NCBI GenBank assembly: GCA_037178855.1
Contig: JASJZC010000007.1
Location: 9,114,001-9,178,000, forward strand
Direction: 5' to 3'
DNA from: Oscheius sp. JU75
Taxonomy: Eukaryota; Nematoda; Chromadorea; Rhabditida; Rhabditidae
Length of the DNA: 64,000 nt
In this document: positions 12,101 through 23,865 of the stretch, in pieces
Layout: each line of letters begins with the position of its first letter
How positions within the stretch are numbered: position 1 is the first letter of the stretch
The notes under the pieces: model-generated
Told to the model about the DNA's origin: nothing
The model's database searches: none
What the model saw: only the letters and a program-made list of their open reading frames with translations
Made by a program: the position numbers and the translations under genes

Positions 12101-13623
12101 GGTTCGATGCCATTCAGAGCACATAACGAAAGTGTCATCTACACCGATGCCTGGAAATATAACCTCACAATGATTGGGTATTTTTTTGTATGAGAGGTGA
12201 CCATAGTTTGTACGATATTGTAAAAGAAACTCACAAAGAATGAGAAATGGTGAAACATTGACAATCTCATTGTACAGTTCTCCACACCATAATACCAGTC
12301 CGAAAGACGAAATTATGGCCAGCAATGGACAGAGGAATCCTGAGAGTGCTACTAAAGGCTTTGATCTGACCCAGTCGATTCCAATTAGGCCATTGTGATG
12401 GTTGACAAGGACTACGGAGACAGAGAAGCAGAACCATGCAAGGATTGTCACAGTTCCTAATAGATTCATGAATTCATGTTTGTTTTTATTTCCTACCAGC
12501 AAATTTGGGAGTCAAAGTGTCGGCAACGTCTTTGAGTCCCTCGGGAAGCGATTCGTTGTGTGTTATGCCAAACTCTAGCAGCTCCGACACGGGGTTCTCT
12601 TGATCCGTCAGCCATTTGGCCAACTTTTTCCTCCAAATGTAGCTGATATTTCCGACCTTGTGCTCCCTGGTGTTGTAGGTCAGTCTGACTGCGGAAGCAT
12701 AGTCAAAGTGTCCTTCTTGATCAGTCAAATGAGGCCGGCCAACCAGCGCTCCAAAGTAAATTGGCTCGGAACCCCTCCATCCAATTGGGTACGTTATGTT
12801 CACCTAAAGAATGACTCCAATCTGGATTGGAATCTTGCTTTTTTGTCCCACCTCCTGATTTATGATATCGCTGGCGAATTCGGCAAAAGCTCCGGAAAAG
12901 TTTCCCCATCGCGTCTTTGGCATCAGCATAGTTAGATGGTCATTCAAGTAACAAGCCCAATCAAAAGTCATACAAAGATCAGTGTAAGCAACCTAAAAAT
13001 TCAATTTCAAGACTCCCACGCACATCAAAAACATACTTCAAAGTCTTTCCCCTCGATTTTGACGGGTACAGTCAAATTGTGTATGATGTAGCTATTAATC
13101 CTGGCCACTTCATCCAAATATCTAATGTTCAAAATGTTCGGTCGTCCATAATCTGGGTGCTTTTTTCCCGCAACTGAAAAGAGAAGGATTATCTCATGAC
13201 TGACCTTGCCTACCGATCACATCTACATAGCCGTCGAGGTCGTAACTCTTGCCCGGCCAGAAACGAGTCTCGTCAAGTGGCCAATGTTGAGAAAGAACCT
13301 AGGAGAGGAAGTCGTTCAGGTAAATCAAAGCCCGCTTACGTCTCTTTCATACCTCCATGGGGCTCCAGCTGGGGAAAACACATATTTTGGGTCTTTTGTG
13401 GTCTGAAAAAACTTGTTTACCAGGCCGGAAAGCTGTTACCTGTGCTTCAATCCGGGTAAGACCCAGGCCGCAAACAATTGTACATACGATAGAGCCAAGA
13501 AATAGGAAGAGACGGTGCTAAAAGTTTAAACTATCCTGGTTTCAAAGGCACTATCACCTTAAATATATAACTGCCTAGATCATAGAAGGCTCTGTGAATC
13601 TGAGCATCGAAGCGACGACCCAT
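9138..13623 (-). CDS. Patched-related (PTR) RND / sterol-sensing membrane protein
   Basis: Multi-pass protein of the Patched/NPC1/RND superfamily. The nematode PTR branch is linked to lipid or sterol handling in the cuticle, moulting and osmoregulation; substrates are mostly unknown. More than 15 small exons give roughly 900 aa. In order: short N-terminus (MGRRFDAQIH); TM1 (LFLFLGSIVCTIVCGLG); large luminal domain; sterol-sensing-type helix block ending in the RND motif GVDDTFVMCSEW; a Lys/Glu-rich cytosolic loop; second luminal domain containing FHEYYPFADQYLEL, typical of PTR proteins; second helix block with CIGFAVDLSAHIAYAF, the family GFxVDxxxH-type motif; and a hydrophilic tail. A 520-nt intron near 9.75-10.28 kb is the only large one. 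The start at 13623 gives a plausible short N-terminus, but no acceptor sits directly upstream. The paralogue within the PTR family cannot be fixed by eye. Confidence 0.93.
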
Positions 13624-16600
13624 TGGCAAAGCCCGAATAGGAAAAGATGACTGGCCAGACTATCAGAGATATGGGGAAGAGTGACCACCGGGGAGAGAAC
13701 AGACGAACGCGATCGATCCCGAAAATCTCCGATCGCTACATTCCAGTTTCTCAGCTGCGGTTTCTTCTTTTAGAATGACTGCGGATTGGGATGTCATTGC
13801 TTACTCAGCGCTAGACTATGGCTACACTTTCAGGTACACTGAGAACTGTGTTTTTGCTTGTTTTTAGAAAAGACATTTACCTTGGAGTGATATGAGCTAG
13901 GTTACATCGTTTGTCACTGTAATGTGCCGCTAAAAGCATTTTTTTGGTTACTACTATACGATGCTTTCTAAAAAAATATCTCTGTAAGACAAACTCTTTC
14001 CATCTCTTTAAGATTGTTGTATTTGTGACGCAAAAACGTGTCGTTCAGTATTCTGAATGGGTAGTGTCAACTATCGGCAGTAATTTTTATCCCGCGTAAC
14101 TTCTCGGGGTCGTAGTTTTTTAACCATTTGAGTAAAAAAGGTCTTTTGGGGGGGGACCAAATGAAAGCCTGAATCAATCCCAATTTGTTGCCTTAAAAAC
14201 GTGTATGGATATAGTTCGAAATTTTCCGGACGTAGTCGATCGCACAAATAGGCATCCTCGGAAATCGAGGTTTAGGGAAAATTCTGAGGTGTTTCCAAAA
14301 AACTGACAGTTTTGTAGCTCTTGCTGTATTTGAGAAGAGCTTAAGCAGGGCTTTCAAATGCTATTCAAATCTTAATGTTTTCTATAGAAAATTTTCGAGA
14401 CAATTGCCCCCCAAAGTTGGTGGGTTCGGGCGCACCTCCATCCATGGAGTGGGTCGAAACATGAACTGTGAAAAAGTGCTCTATAAAGACAGGGAACATA
14501 GAATGATGTATAATCGAGGAAGTTCGTTTTTCGACCTATGATACTAACTCTTGGATGCAGGCGCGCGAAAAACCCATAAACTTTGGGAGGCACTTTTCCA
14601 AAAAATTTCTATTGAAACCATTAAGATCCGGATAGCATTTGAAAGCCCTGTTTTCTTAAGTGTTTTTCCAATTACGTTGTCCGTTTTTCCCGATTAGACT
14701 GAGCTAGGGCAGTCCAAGTGCTCAAAGATGAGAAAATTTGGTTTTTGGAATCGTCATAGCTCTGAGAGGGAAAATGTCTGGGATATCGGGTTTTGATTGG
14801 TGAAGTTACTCATCAAGGGCTACAAAACTGCGCTGTCAGTCTTTTTGGAAACACCTCAAAATTGTATCTAAACCTCGATTTTCAAGGATGCGATCGACTA
14901 CGCCCCGAAAATTTCGAACTGTTTTTACGGCACCAAATTGGGATTGATTCTGGCTTTCTTTTGCCCCCCCCACAAATTACTGGCCGCACGGATACATTAG
15001 AACGTTCTGGTTAAATCATGGATACTTTTCTTGATCGTAGAGGTTCAGCTTCTCCATAGTGGGAACTTAAAGTTATAACTACTTGCAATGTTTCAAACAA
15101 GTATGAGACAAAGGCAGACTTACTATAAGTCACTCTATCTTCGTCGATATCAATGAAAATTTTCTGTTCTATAAATCTTCATTCGAATTGTAGAGTAATG
15201 AATGCCTGGGGTGATGTCCGGAAAGGAGAGACTCGGCTTGAGAATGCCGGAAAATTGGATTTTCCAGGAATAACAGTTCCTGGTAGACGAGTTTTTCTGA
15301 GCGAAATGGGCTCAAACTATTGCAAGAAATCAACAGAAAAATTCTTATCTTACAGCTCTCGAGAGCGCCAGCAAGACAACGTCACTCTACCAAACAAATA
15401 ATGGCGTCGCGGCAAAAGTGCACGCATACGTGATTGCGTACCCGCGAGATTTGGAACAGGGAAAATGGGGGGGCAACAATATATGATGTTGAAGAGGGAA
15501 AAATACCGGGATAGAGTGGCTGGGCGCTACTGTAGCATCAAATTCAGAACTGTGTTTCGATAATACCTACTTGCAGCTTGGCTTCTATTCCGATAGTTTG
15601 GGATTGGCATCTACAAGTGTTCAAAGAAAAAACTTTACTATTTTGTGTGTTTTGAATGTTCCTTGAAGTTCACTTTTTATTTTAACGAGCGCACTTAATC
15701 CCACTGAAGGACCATGGGCTAGCCGAAAGGACCACAGCAATTGTGGGCTCGGCAGACCCTATTTGGCACTCTGCGCAGCGGAGTTCACGGCAAAGGCGCC
15801 GCCGGGATTTGTTCTCTCTTCTTATTGTTCCCGAGGACGACTTGTGGCTCTGCCAGTTTTAAAAACAGACAGCAGACGTCATCGATTTAAAAGAGGGCGC
15901 CGACGGGAGAGACTTCAATTCCAGGCGCACCTTGGAGTCCAAGTCCCCGTGCGCCAATTTCTGGAGCTCGCGTAGATTGCAAAGAAATCAGCCTTCTTTC
16001 CGGCCACTCTGCTTCTTTGGCCTTGCCCCTCCACATTTTGGTGGAAAGGGTGCTCAAGTTCTCAGCTGACCCCTCCCCCACATAGAACAGCTGATTTTTT
16101 TTCTCTCCGTGGCATACACATCTCAGATATCCTTCTTCGCAACAACTCTGTCAAAGCGCTGCTTTGATGGATGGCATCCATAAACATACTCTCCACACAA
16201 TGGCAACTCGCTGGACACAAATAAGAGTTTTTCTGGTTGCCTATTTCCGGACTTAAGCCCCACTAAACAATTTTTCTGCACAAGGGGGGAGGGAAAGGTC
16301 TCAAAAGGCTGGAAGAGAGAACTCTGGTGCGTTTATATTAGCCCAGTCAGGCGCAGATGACCCCCCAAATTAGAACAATTGCTAGTTGTGATAAAAGTTG
16401 CAGATTCACATGACTTTTAGCAGCTCGTTCCCCCCAAAAACTCCCAACTTTTTCGAAAGTTTAAGCGAATTCCCTCAAAATTATACTGGGGCCTCTTAGC
16501 AGCCATTTCGCAAATGCCTTTTAAACCCGAGAACGAAATTTCAGCTCTCTGCTCTGGCCAGCTGTCGAAGGCAGATGTCCGCTGCAGGCGCTGAGAGGTC

Positions 16601-17115
16601 TTTTCTGCTTTTCAGTGTTTGTTTCAAATGTCTATATTTCGTGGCTCCCGAAGACGAAGGGGCGTGGCTCCGTTTCCGGCCGCTTCCCCCCTGTTGTCGC
16701 CCTCCCTAAGGCAATGCAGTTAGTGCTCCTTTATATCTCCAGTTATTCATTCAGCTAGACCCTTTATGTCGGCTATCAAGGGTACCCAAAAAGATCTTCC
16801 TGAGCTTAGTCTCTCTTTTTCTTGCCTCCTCCAATTGCTTCCGTCTCTACTTTGAAGCTCTCTTTCCAAGACGCCTCCAGCGATCTGTCTTTCCAAAAAG
16901 AAGCCAGTTTCGGTCCCCAGGCAGTTTCAAAAAAGCTTCTCGCCTGATTTCAGTTTATAAATCAGAAGTGACCTTTTCTCTCTTGGCTTGTTTTCAACCA
17001 GCCTATCGTGGTCACAATCTCTCTCTTTGCCTAAATTAGCCTTCTTTCTTCTCTCTCGCCCCTTGATTACCATAATTCAGGGTCGAGAAGGAATCAAAAC
17101 GATTTGTGTCTGTCA
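13624..17115. other. 3.5-kb intergenic region
   Basis: Between the PTR and SDR 5' ends. Contains the foldback repeat at 14068-14985, a pyrimidine-rich and locally GC-rich stretch at about 15.7-16.7 kb, and many TTTC/CTCT runs before the SDR start. A tiny spliced-looking frame begins at 13774 one base after ttcttttag, but would encode under 30 aa. I see no gene I can defend. Confidence 0.6.
14068..14985. repeat. Diverged foldback (long inverted repeat) element
   Basis: The left arm (about 14068-14480) reads again as reverse complement in the right arm (about 14500-14985). Matching blocks include gaatcaatcccaatttg, gtagtcgatcgca, aaatcgaggttta, gaggtgtttccaaaaa and gggctttcaaatgcta. Arms carry many substitutions and small indels, so the insertion is old. 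Both outer ends contain cagtaattt. No coding capacity is visible; most likely a non-autonomous DNA transposon or foldback MITE. Confidence 0.75.
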
Positions 17116-18483
17116 ATGCCGGAAGGCAAGCAATATGTGCGGACTGTCCTGATAACCGGTGCAACTTCTGGAATTGGTCGTCAGACGGCCACCGACCTCG
17201 CAGCACATCCCCATAACCGCGTCATCATTCATGGACGCAATGTAGAAAAGTGTCAGGTGCGAATGTCTTTTTATGCTATTATAACTAGTTTCAGGTGATT
17301 CGGGACCAAATCATCAAAGAGACGGGAAATGTAGATAATATAGATTATGTGGCTGGAGACTTCACCTCTCTAAAAGAGGTTTTTGAGCACTTGGGGATCC
17401 ATTAATGGTGTCAATCTGTAGGTGAACCAGACGGCAGAGGAAGTGGCACGCCGATTTCCGTCTCTTAACGTTCTTCTTTGCAATGCATCTGTGCTGAACA
17501 CGAGGAGAGCCGAGACCAAGGACGGATATGAGATAACGTTTCAGGTTTTGTTTGTTCTTTCTCGCTCTCTCTCTCTATTTTGAAACATGGGTCGTCGTTC
17601 CGAAAAGAGAGCAAATTTCTCGAAGGCGAACGGAAATGTTGTGAGCTGCACACAATCAGACCAAACTTTTGTGTGTGTAGGCGCGCAACAACAAAACAAA
17701 CTTTTACTCACGCACATAAACTATTCAGATCAACTACTTGGCTCACTTTCTCTTGTGTAACAAGCTGTTGCCCGTATTGGAGAAGAATCATGGGGCCCGA
17801 ATCTATGTAATGGGCAGCGTCCTACACAGTTTGTGAGTATTTTTAGCCTAGGCCAAGCACCGCTGACCACAACCCCGAGACTAATATAATTGCCATTGTT
17901 GTTCCGTGTCCCCGAAATGCGCGGAGCGGAGTGCACAGACTTCCTTGATTACAGAGCTCCTTAATTAGCGCCAAAAACTTTAATTGGGTTCTTGGAACGG
18001 CCGCTCATTTCAGAACGTCGCTGGACTGGGCCGACTTGATGGCAACAAAAGACTATGAGAAGTATCTACAGTTCAGTCGGACGAAGCTCATGTGCCATAT
18101 GATGGCTTTCACACTGCATAGACGAATGGTCTTGTCGCAACGGTCTGTCGCTATCGATGTCATCGACCTCGGAAAGGAGAAGGAGCCGAACAATAACGGA
18201 AAGCTGTGAGTGGATTTGGTCTATTTTCATAGGTGGCTGCCATGCGTGTGTCGGCAATCATTCATGCATGGAACTTCTTCTACCCGGTGGTCACAGGGGG
18301 AAAGACCGAAAAAAGAGGAACGAGGATGAATCTTTCAGGCGAACAACATCTGCTCTATCGACTTCAATGTCCACATTGTCGATCTGCAGGGCGGCAGGGA
18401 ATCTCATACAGTTGATCGAAAATCCGAGCTACGACGTTCTTTCCGGCAAATACTTGGATCCTAACGGGAAACAATTACGGTAG
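17116..18483 (+). CDS. Short-chain dehydrogenase/reductase, retinol-dehydrogenase-like, catalytic Tyr missing
   Basis: SDR-fold protein of about 270 aa in six or seven exons. The Rossmann motif TGATSGIGRQTA binds NAD(P); RVIIHGRN and VLLCNAS follow at the usual spacing (NNAG replaced by CNAS); GSVLHSL carries a serine at the catalytic Ser position. The active-site YxxxK reads F-S-R-T-K: Phe is encoded at 18072-18074 and the Lys at 18084-18086. Classical SDRs need this Tyr, so the protein may be inactive, regulatory, or use altered chemistry. The C-terminus ends with LSGKYLDPNGKQLR, typical of the RDH/WWOX-like group. The exon junction after 18206 is ambiguous; the model that keeps frame skips to 18339. 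No immediate acceptor precedes the ATG. Confidence 0.85.
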
Positions 18484-18872
18484 TACCTCGTCGTTCTTTA
18501 TGACGATAACTTGAGGTTCAGATCGGGTAGTGAGGCGACAGAAGAACGAGCACAGGAAAAGCTCTGGTCGGAGTCTATGGAAATGTGTCAAGGGTTCATT
18601 TAATGCAGCTGGTAGCAGTAAAACAGATTGCCTGTACATATTAATAATTTGCTTGTACATAAACCCTTTGAATACGTGATCGAGCTGGTTGTAATTTTTG
18701 GAACTTCCAAATGCAAGTAGTTCAATAATAAGGGTACATTTGTGACATATTCATTGTCGTAAAAGGACCAGAAATAGTGGCTCTTTTTCACTTTGACCGT
18801 CCCAAGAATTTTCTTAGAATTCAACAGTCTCAAAGAAAATTGGATTGAGTTTATGCCATTCACGTGATCTCT

Positions 18873-18924
18873 AACTCTAGGTCAAATAGAAAGCTTTATA
18901 TCGCTTTCTATTTGGCCTAGAGTT
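18873..18924. repeat. Short perfect-type hairpin
   Basis: Two 22-nt arms (18873-18894 and 18903-18924) are reverse complements with one mismatch, around an 8-nt loop tttatatc. Confidence 0.8.
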
Positions 18925-18982
18925 ATAAGTAAAAGCACACTAATGCAAACTAAAGTGGTAACAACAATCTTTGACTGCGGGA

Positions 18983-19040
18983 AACATCGCAGGGAATCGG
19001 AACCGGGTTCTTCTGCCTTACCTACTGAGCTATGAGTGAG
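18983..19040 (-). other. tRNA-like remnant (A and B box, no anticodon arm)
   Basis: On the minus strand TAGCTCAGTAGG (A-box consensus, 19021-19032) is followed after fewer than 20 nt by GGTTCCGATTCCC (B-box-like, 18992-19004). The gap is too short for an anticodon arm, so this is a truncated tRNA or tRNA-derived retroposon head rather than a functional tRNA. Confidence 0.45.
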
Positions 19041-20016
19041 CGGCTGCGCTGCAAAGCCCGCACGTACGGATGGACAGACGGGCACCGTTGCGCTGTAGAA
19101 TAAGACAGATGCAACTTTTTTTACAACATTCAATTTTTGTTGAAATGGTCAAATGTAGGAGAACTTCTTGGGAAGCTCAAAATGAAAAAAGAGCCGGATT
19201 AATCACTAAAGGTTCGATGAATAAAGATTTTGGCTTGGAGCCGATTCTCGCCATTTATTTTTTTTTAACAAACATCAACTATATAAAGTTGAATAATTGT
19301 ATTAACAGCTAGATGTAGCTGGTACAAGGTTTTTTCAAGGACACTGTCAATTCTTTGCCAAGAAAAACATGCCAGCTGTTACAAAGTTTTCAACTCGTAC
19401 ATATCAAGTACAAAACTGATATTCCGTTTTCAATCCATTTCAGTGGTGCTCCAGTGTCCTATAGGCCTAAAGCCTGGCATAACGTACACTTTGTAAGTTT
19501 TGGTTCCCACCAGGAGAAAACTGACATTTTAACATTCTTAGATAGGAAAGTGTCTTCGTGATTAACTCTTAATTAATTCATGGGTAACCGGCGGCTAAAA
19601 ACTTCTCTGTAGCTTGGATTCAAACAACATACAAGTACGATTGGACTTCTCAGGTTTACGGATGAGCGGCAGTTGTAACTTTTTGCAGAACTAATCTTTA
19701 TGAATTGTTCAAGACTCGAGATAATCTTGGTGGAAATATTTATGACTGTAAGAAACACGACGTCTAAAATAGCTATACGTATCCCGCAGAGATCCAAAGT
19801 GAAACTCGTTGAAGAACCCGTTCCTCGCTTCTGCCATCTCAGTGACTTCTCTTCCTGCAACTAGCTTTCATCAGAAAGGGCTCTTTCGACAAAGCCCCCC
19901 ACTTTTTCTCGGTCCCAGGGGTCCACCACTTTTTTCTTCCTGTCCGGAAATGGCAGAGCAAGACAAACGATTAGAAGAAACAAACTAAGCAACAAAGATC
20001 GTGTCTCGAACTCACC

Positions 20017-22722
20017 TTAAATCATTCCAGTATCCTTTAAGTTTTCTTGAACAATGGTATCTATGACTGAATTTATCACTACTTGAACTTGGTTAGTGTC
20101 GGTGGCGCACGTTTGATGGACATAACTGTAATATTAAAAAGTTAAAAGGACAAAGACAGAGAGACAGAATCAGCGAGACAGAAACTTACGGTATTCTTTT
20201 ATTCTTGACTTTTTCCAAAAATTTCATCTTGACAAACTGTATAGCTGGTTCCAGTTCATGCAGACCTTTAAAGTCTGTAAAGCAGGTGCCAAGTGGAATC
20301 TGGAAAAAGTTTGCACCTGCCAGTAGTCTTCACGAAAAAACTTGTCAGTCGTCTTTGATCCGCCAAGACTCATTAATTTGGTCAAAGATTAGAGAGACAA
20401 AAAAAGCTGACGCTCATGATTAGCTCAATTTAGTAACAGGATTTCTTTCCATTGTCTATTCTGATAACGCAATGACAAAAGCTCACCTTGTGTATTTTCT
20501 GTTTAAAAATATCAATCTTGTTAAGGAAGAGAATGATGGAACAGTGAGCAAAGTAGCTAGAGTTGACGACGCCAGAAAATAGTTCAATAGCCTCTTTCAG
20601 CCGATTCTGAAACTTGTTTAAGTACCTAACACTCCAAGTGCCTACCGTATGATTGTCTTCTCTTATAACTTGGTCATATTCACTAACGGCGGCAACGTAG
20701 ATCACTGCGTTACAGTCATCAAAGCAATGAATCCACTTCCTTCGTTCCGATCTTTGCCCACCCACGTCGAAGACTCTGCAAATTGGCTGTAGAATGATAT
20801 TAAAGTGCGACATACGGGCGGCAGAAGGAGGGACAAAAGAACCAAACCTTATTAGTACGAGAATTTCATACACAAAGAGATGAAGCTTCAAAAACATGAC
20901 TGTTGCCCGTGTCTGTAGTGTGACACAGATTCACACGAAATAATTTGTTTGTGTCGTAGAGTAAAAATAGGAAATGGCAGCCGTTAAAACTAGCAAATGG
21001 ATAACTCTGGCATTTGGACTACAGAGAGAGATGTGGCAAGGTCTTTCCTGCAAAGGAATCAGGTGACGTCAGTCCTATAGCTCTAATTGGATTTACTTTT
21101 GTCCTTTCTCTAAAACAGACAACAGGAATAGGGTTAGAAGAGAGACAGTAAGATGAACTTGACAGAGAAGGTAGCAGAATCCATAGGTGGTCGCTTTAGA
21201 ATCTACTTAAAGTGAGAGAACACAGCTTGCTGCTTATTTCTGTTCATGTATTTCGGAGAAAATTCGCTGCCTTTGCCCCATAGCTCAGTCGGTTAAATAG
21301 CTCTCCCACTACAAAACAAAAGTGGTTTGGGTTCGATTGCTAGATTGAAAAACTTGTTTATCCAATTATGAAACATCCATCAGGGGTTTTTTTTGTATCA
21401 TTATTCACGCCAAAATCAGCATTTTCCTTTCAGTCTGCGCACCGAATTCAAACAGGGGGACTAGTATAAGCTCGCTTTTTTATATCGTCCCTCTCAATTA
21501 AAGCACAATAAGTTTCTCCCCATAGCAACTCGGAAGACCTCGTGACTCATTTCGGTTTTTGTTCTCTCTATCAAATGTTGAGGGAGATCGGAAGCTATGG
21601 GAAAACTTAGAAGAACTGTTATCGGAAGAGGAAAAACAAGTTAGTGAGAAAAGAATTCAGATGGAGTTAATAAAAAAACTGACTCGAACTTGATGTTCTT
21701 GACGGTGAACAGGACTTGTACCACACCAGTTGTTGCCGTTCTCGTGTGGAGAATATCTTGAGAGGTTGGTCGAAAGTCTTTCCTACATATCCTGTCCAGT
21801 TCGCTCATGAAACTGAAGAGACATATGCCATTTTAAGCCAAATGGACTTACTATCCGGCACTCTCCGTCAAATGGTATTCATCGCGGTACTCGAAGGCTG
21901 ATTTAACTCCATTATCATTCCATAATGATCTCAAGGCAGCACAAAGTTCATCGGTGATTCCGTGCATGGTTTCAGTAGATATTTTTTTCACTAATTGTGC
22001 ATTTGTCTGTGAAAGCCATTATACTTCCTGCTGAGTCACTGTGACCTACACCGTTCTCAGAGTTATTAAACTGGAGACCTTTAGCTTCCATGATCAACAA
22101 CATGGCCACCATTCCCTCTACAGTATTCTGATAGATTAACTGCTTCTTCTCTTGCACTTCAGCCTCGGTAAAGCCGTTGTGATGCAAAATTCTGAAAAGT
22201 GAACCCTTGAATCTTCGGACTCGGATTTTTTTCTTCGGACCCTGTCTTAATACAAAAAGTATGTGTGATCTTCATATCTCCCATCCGGGCAGTATGACCT
22301 TAAACTATGAGGGGGACTTTGTACTTTGATTTATGTCACTCTGTCACCAAATTATGATTACTGTGTCTCTTCTACTCTGTCCTTTTTGATATGTTCGAGG
22401 TATTGGCGTCTATCACTCTGTCAGCCGGTCACAAAGTGAACAGAACCGAAAAGTAGATGCATTCACTATAAGCAGAAAGAATGCTATATGTCAACTGAAA
22501 CGTACAGTAGACATGGAACATTTTCAGAAGTGCTCACGTAGAACAGCAACATTTGACTCACTTCATTTGCTTCAAACAGGTGCTCTTGCCGCTCTCTCCG
22601 GGTCCAAGCAGTAGCAGTTTCCTCTTCATCTCATTTTTAGGCTGAAGCTCCTTGTCCAGCATTTTCGAGTACTGGTTCTGTTGTCTCATCTCCTTCTGCT
22701 CTACACTCTCACATGCACCCAT
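20017..22722 (-). CDS. Heterotrimeric G-protein alpha subunit, divergent, with apparent frameshift
   Basis: Membrane-anchored GTPase coupling receptors to effectors. The start is three nt behind cttcttcag. MGAC gives an N-myristoyl Gly2 and palmitoyl Cys4. In order: P-loop GPGESGKST (Pro replaces the usual Ala); helical domain; switch [10 protein letters not shown] with catalytic Arg; switch [19 protein letters not shown] with catalytic Gln; [11 protein letters not shown] (guanine-specific NKxD); TCATDT near the end. The C-terminus ends DTGMI, so the pertussis-toxin Cys at position -4 of Gi/o proteins is absent. About eight exons. Within the helical domain the frame changes at a seven-T run on the plus strand (21982-21988). 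Removing one base would join both conserved halves; as written the frame stops soon after. This may be a homopolymer assembly error, a real lesion, or recoding. The flanking exons look well conserved, which argues against an old pseudogene. Confidence 0.85.
21272..21345 (+). other. tRNA-like pseudogene or SINE head
   Basis: TAGCTCAGTCGG at 21281-21292 matches an A box, and GGGTTCGATTGC about 40 nt downstream matches a B box; a pairable CCACT/AGTGG stem sits where an anticodon arm belongs. The ends do not form a good acceptor stem, so a functional tRNA is unlikely. It lies in a G-alpha intron, opposite to transcription. Confidence 0.4.
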
Positions 22723-23865
22723 TTTCTGAAGAAGGAAACATATGATTAAAGAGAGTAGAACTCGAAAAATAGAGACAATGGATTCTGTGACGTTGATATT
22801 TAAGATCCAATACTTAGAAGAGATCCGAGTCGGAATAGGCGGAGTCTTATAAAGGTGCTAATCAGCGGATATTCAGACGAGAGTGAAGCTCTGTGTTCGG
22901 TTGATATAGTCTGCGCTGAGGCAATTATACATTGATGGAACAAAAGACAACAAATGATGAACCCAGTAGATCAGAAGATACTTTTGAGACTAGTTCCTAC
23001 TTTTGTCATGTTGTAAAGCAGACCTAGTAGTCTTTCTAGTGTTACCTTCTCAGCTTAAATAGGCGGGTTTTTATTAAAGAGCTGTGATTAAAAAAGCAAC
23101 TACCACTCGTAATAGCATGGGAAGATATGAGGGTTTATTATGTACTGAAGCCTCGGATTACGAAAGATAAACTGTTTTTGTCACAAGCACCTTATGTGAA
23201 AAAAAGATGAACCTATTCATTAGACTGTAAAAGTTTGGCATCAATTTCGGGCTATCTTTTACATGACGCTGAAGGATATAACAATGTAGTTATAGAGCCT
23301 TTTAAAGAGAACATGGAGCACCGGATACACTACAAAGATCAACATTAAACGAACTCAACCCCTTCACTTAGTACATAGTACCACAGAGAAGGAGATACGC
23401 ATTAAGGTTTCAATGTTATTTCTCCAGTGTACTACGAGGGTTGATATAGGAAGTGATACATCGCAAATTCATTACTTGTTACTTTCTAATAAGGTCAAAA
23501 TGTTCCGAAGGACAGAGGATTTGAAAGTTGAATCCCGAGATTACACATACGGAACTAATTGCACTTCTGGATTTTTCCTACCCGCCGGACGAGCTGTGTG
23601 GCATTTCCACGCTCATGGAAAAAGTTGAGAAACAAAACAGACTATGGAGATGAATAACAAGAGAACGAGAGTTTCGGCGTGGTTGGGCCCGAAGCCATAA
23701 TTACACCCTACAGCTTGCTCGCCGCTGCACTGTAAACAACAATAAGTAAGCCTAATTTCAGTGCAATGCAGTGGTTTTGTGTCGTTCCGAGACTAAAGTT
23801 TAATTAATCGGAACATCCGCTTCATTGGTTCTCATCATTGAGGTGTTCAACGGCTCTTACGGATT
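22723..23865. other. Intergenic upstream of G-alpha
   Basis: AT-leaning sequence with no recognisable gene. One plus-strand frame of 71 codons at 23413-23628 resembles nothing known to me. Confidence 0.5.

Larger units (their letters stand above)
18484..20016. other. Intergenic, convergent SDR and G-alpha 3' ends
   Basis: Holds a 22-bp-stem hairpin at 18873-18924 and a tRNA-like sequence at 18983-19040. Open frames of 60-95 codons elsewhere here show no family resemblance. Confidence 0.55.

Noticed and set aside
21272-21345. Functional tRNA gene
   Set aside because: A and B boxes are present, but the acceptor stem does not pair, so it is recorded only as tRNA-like.
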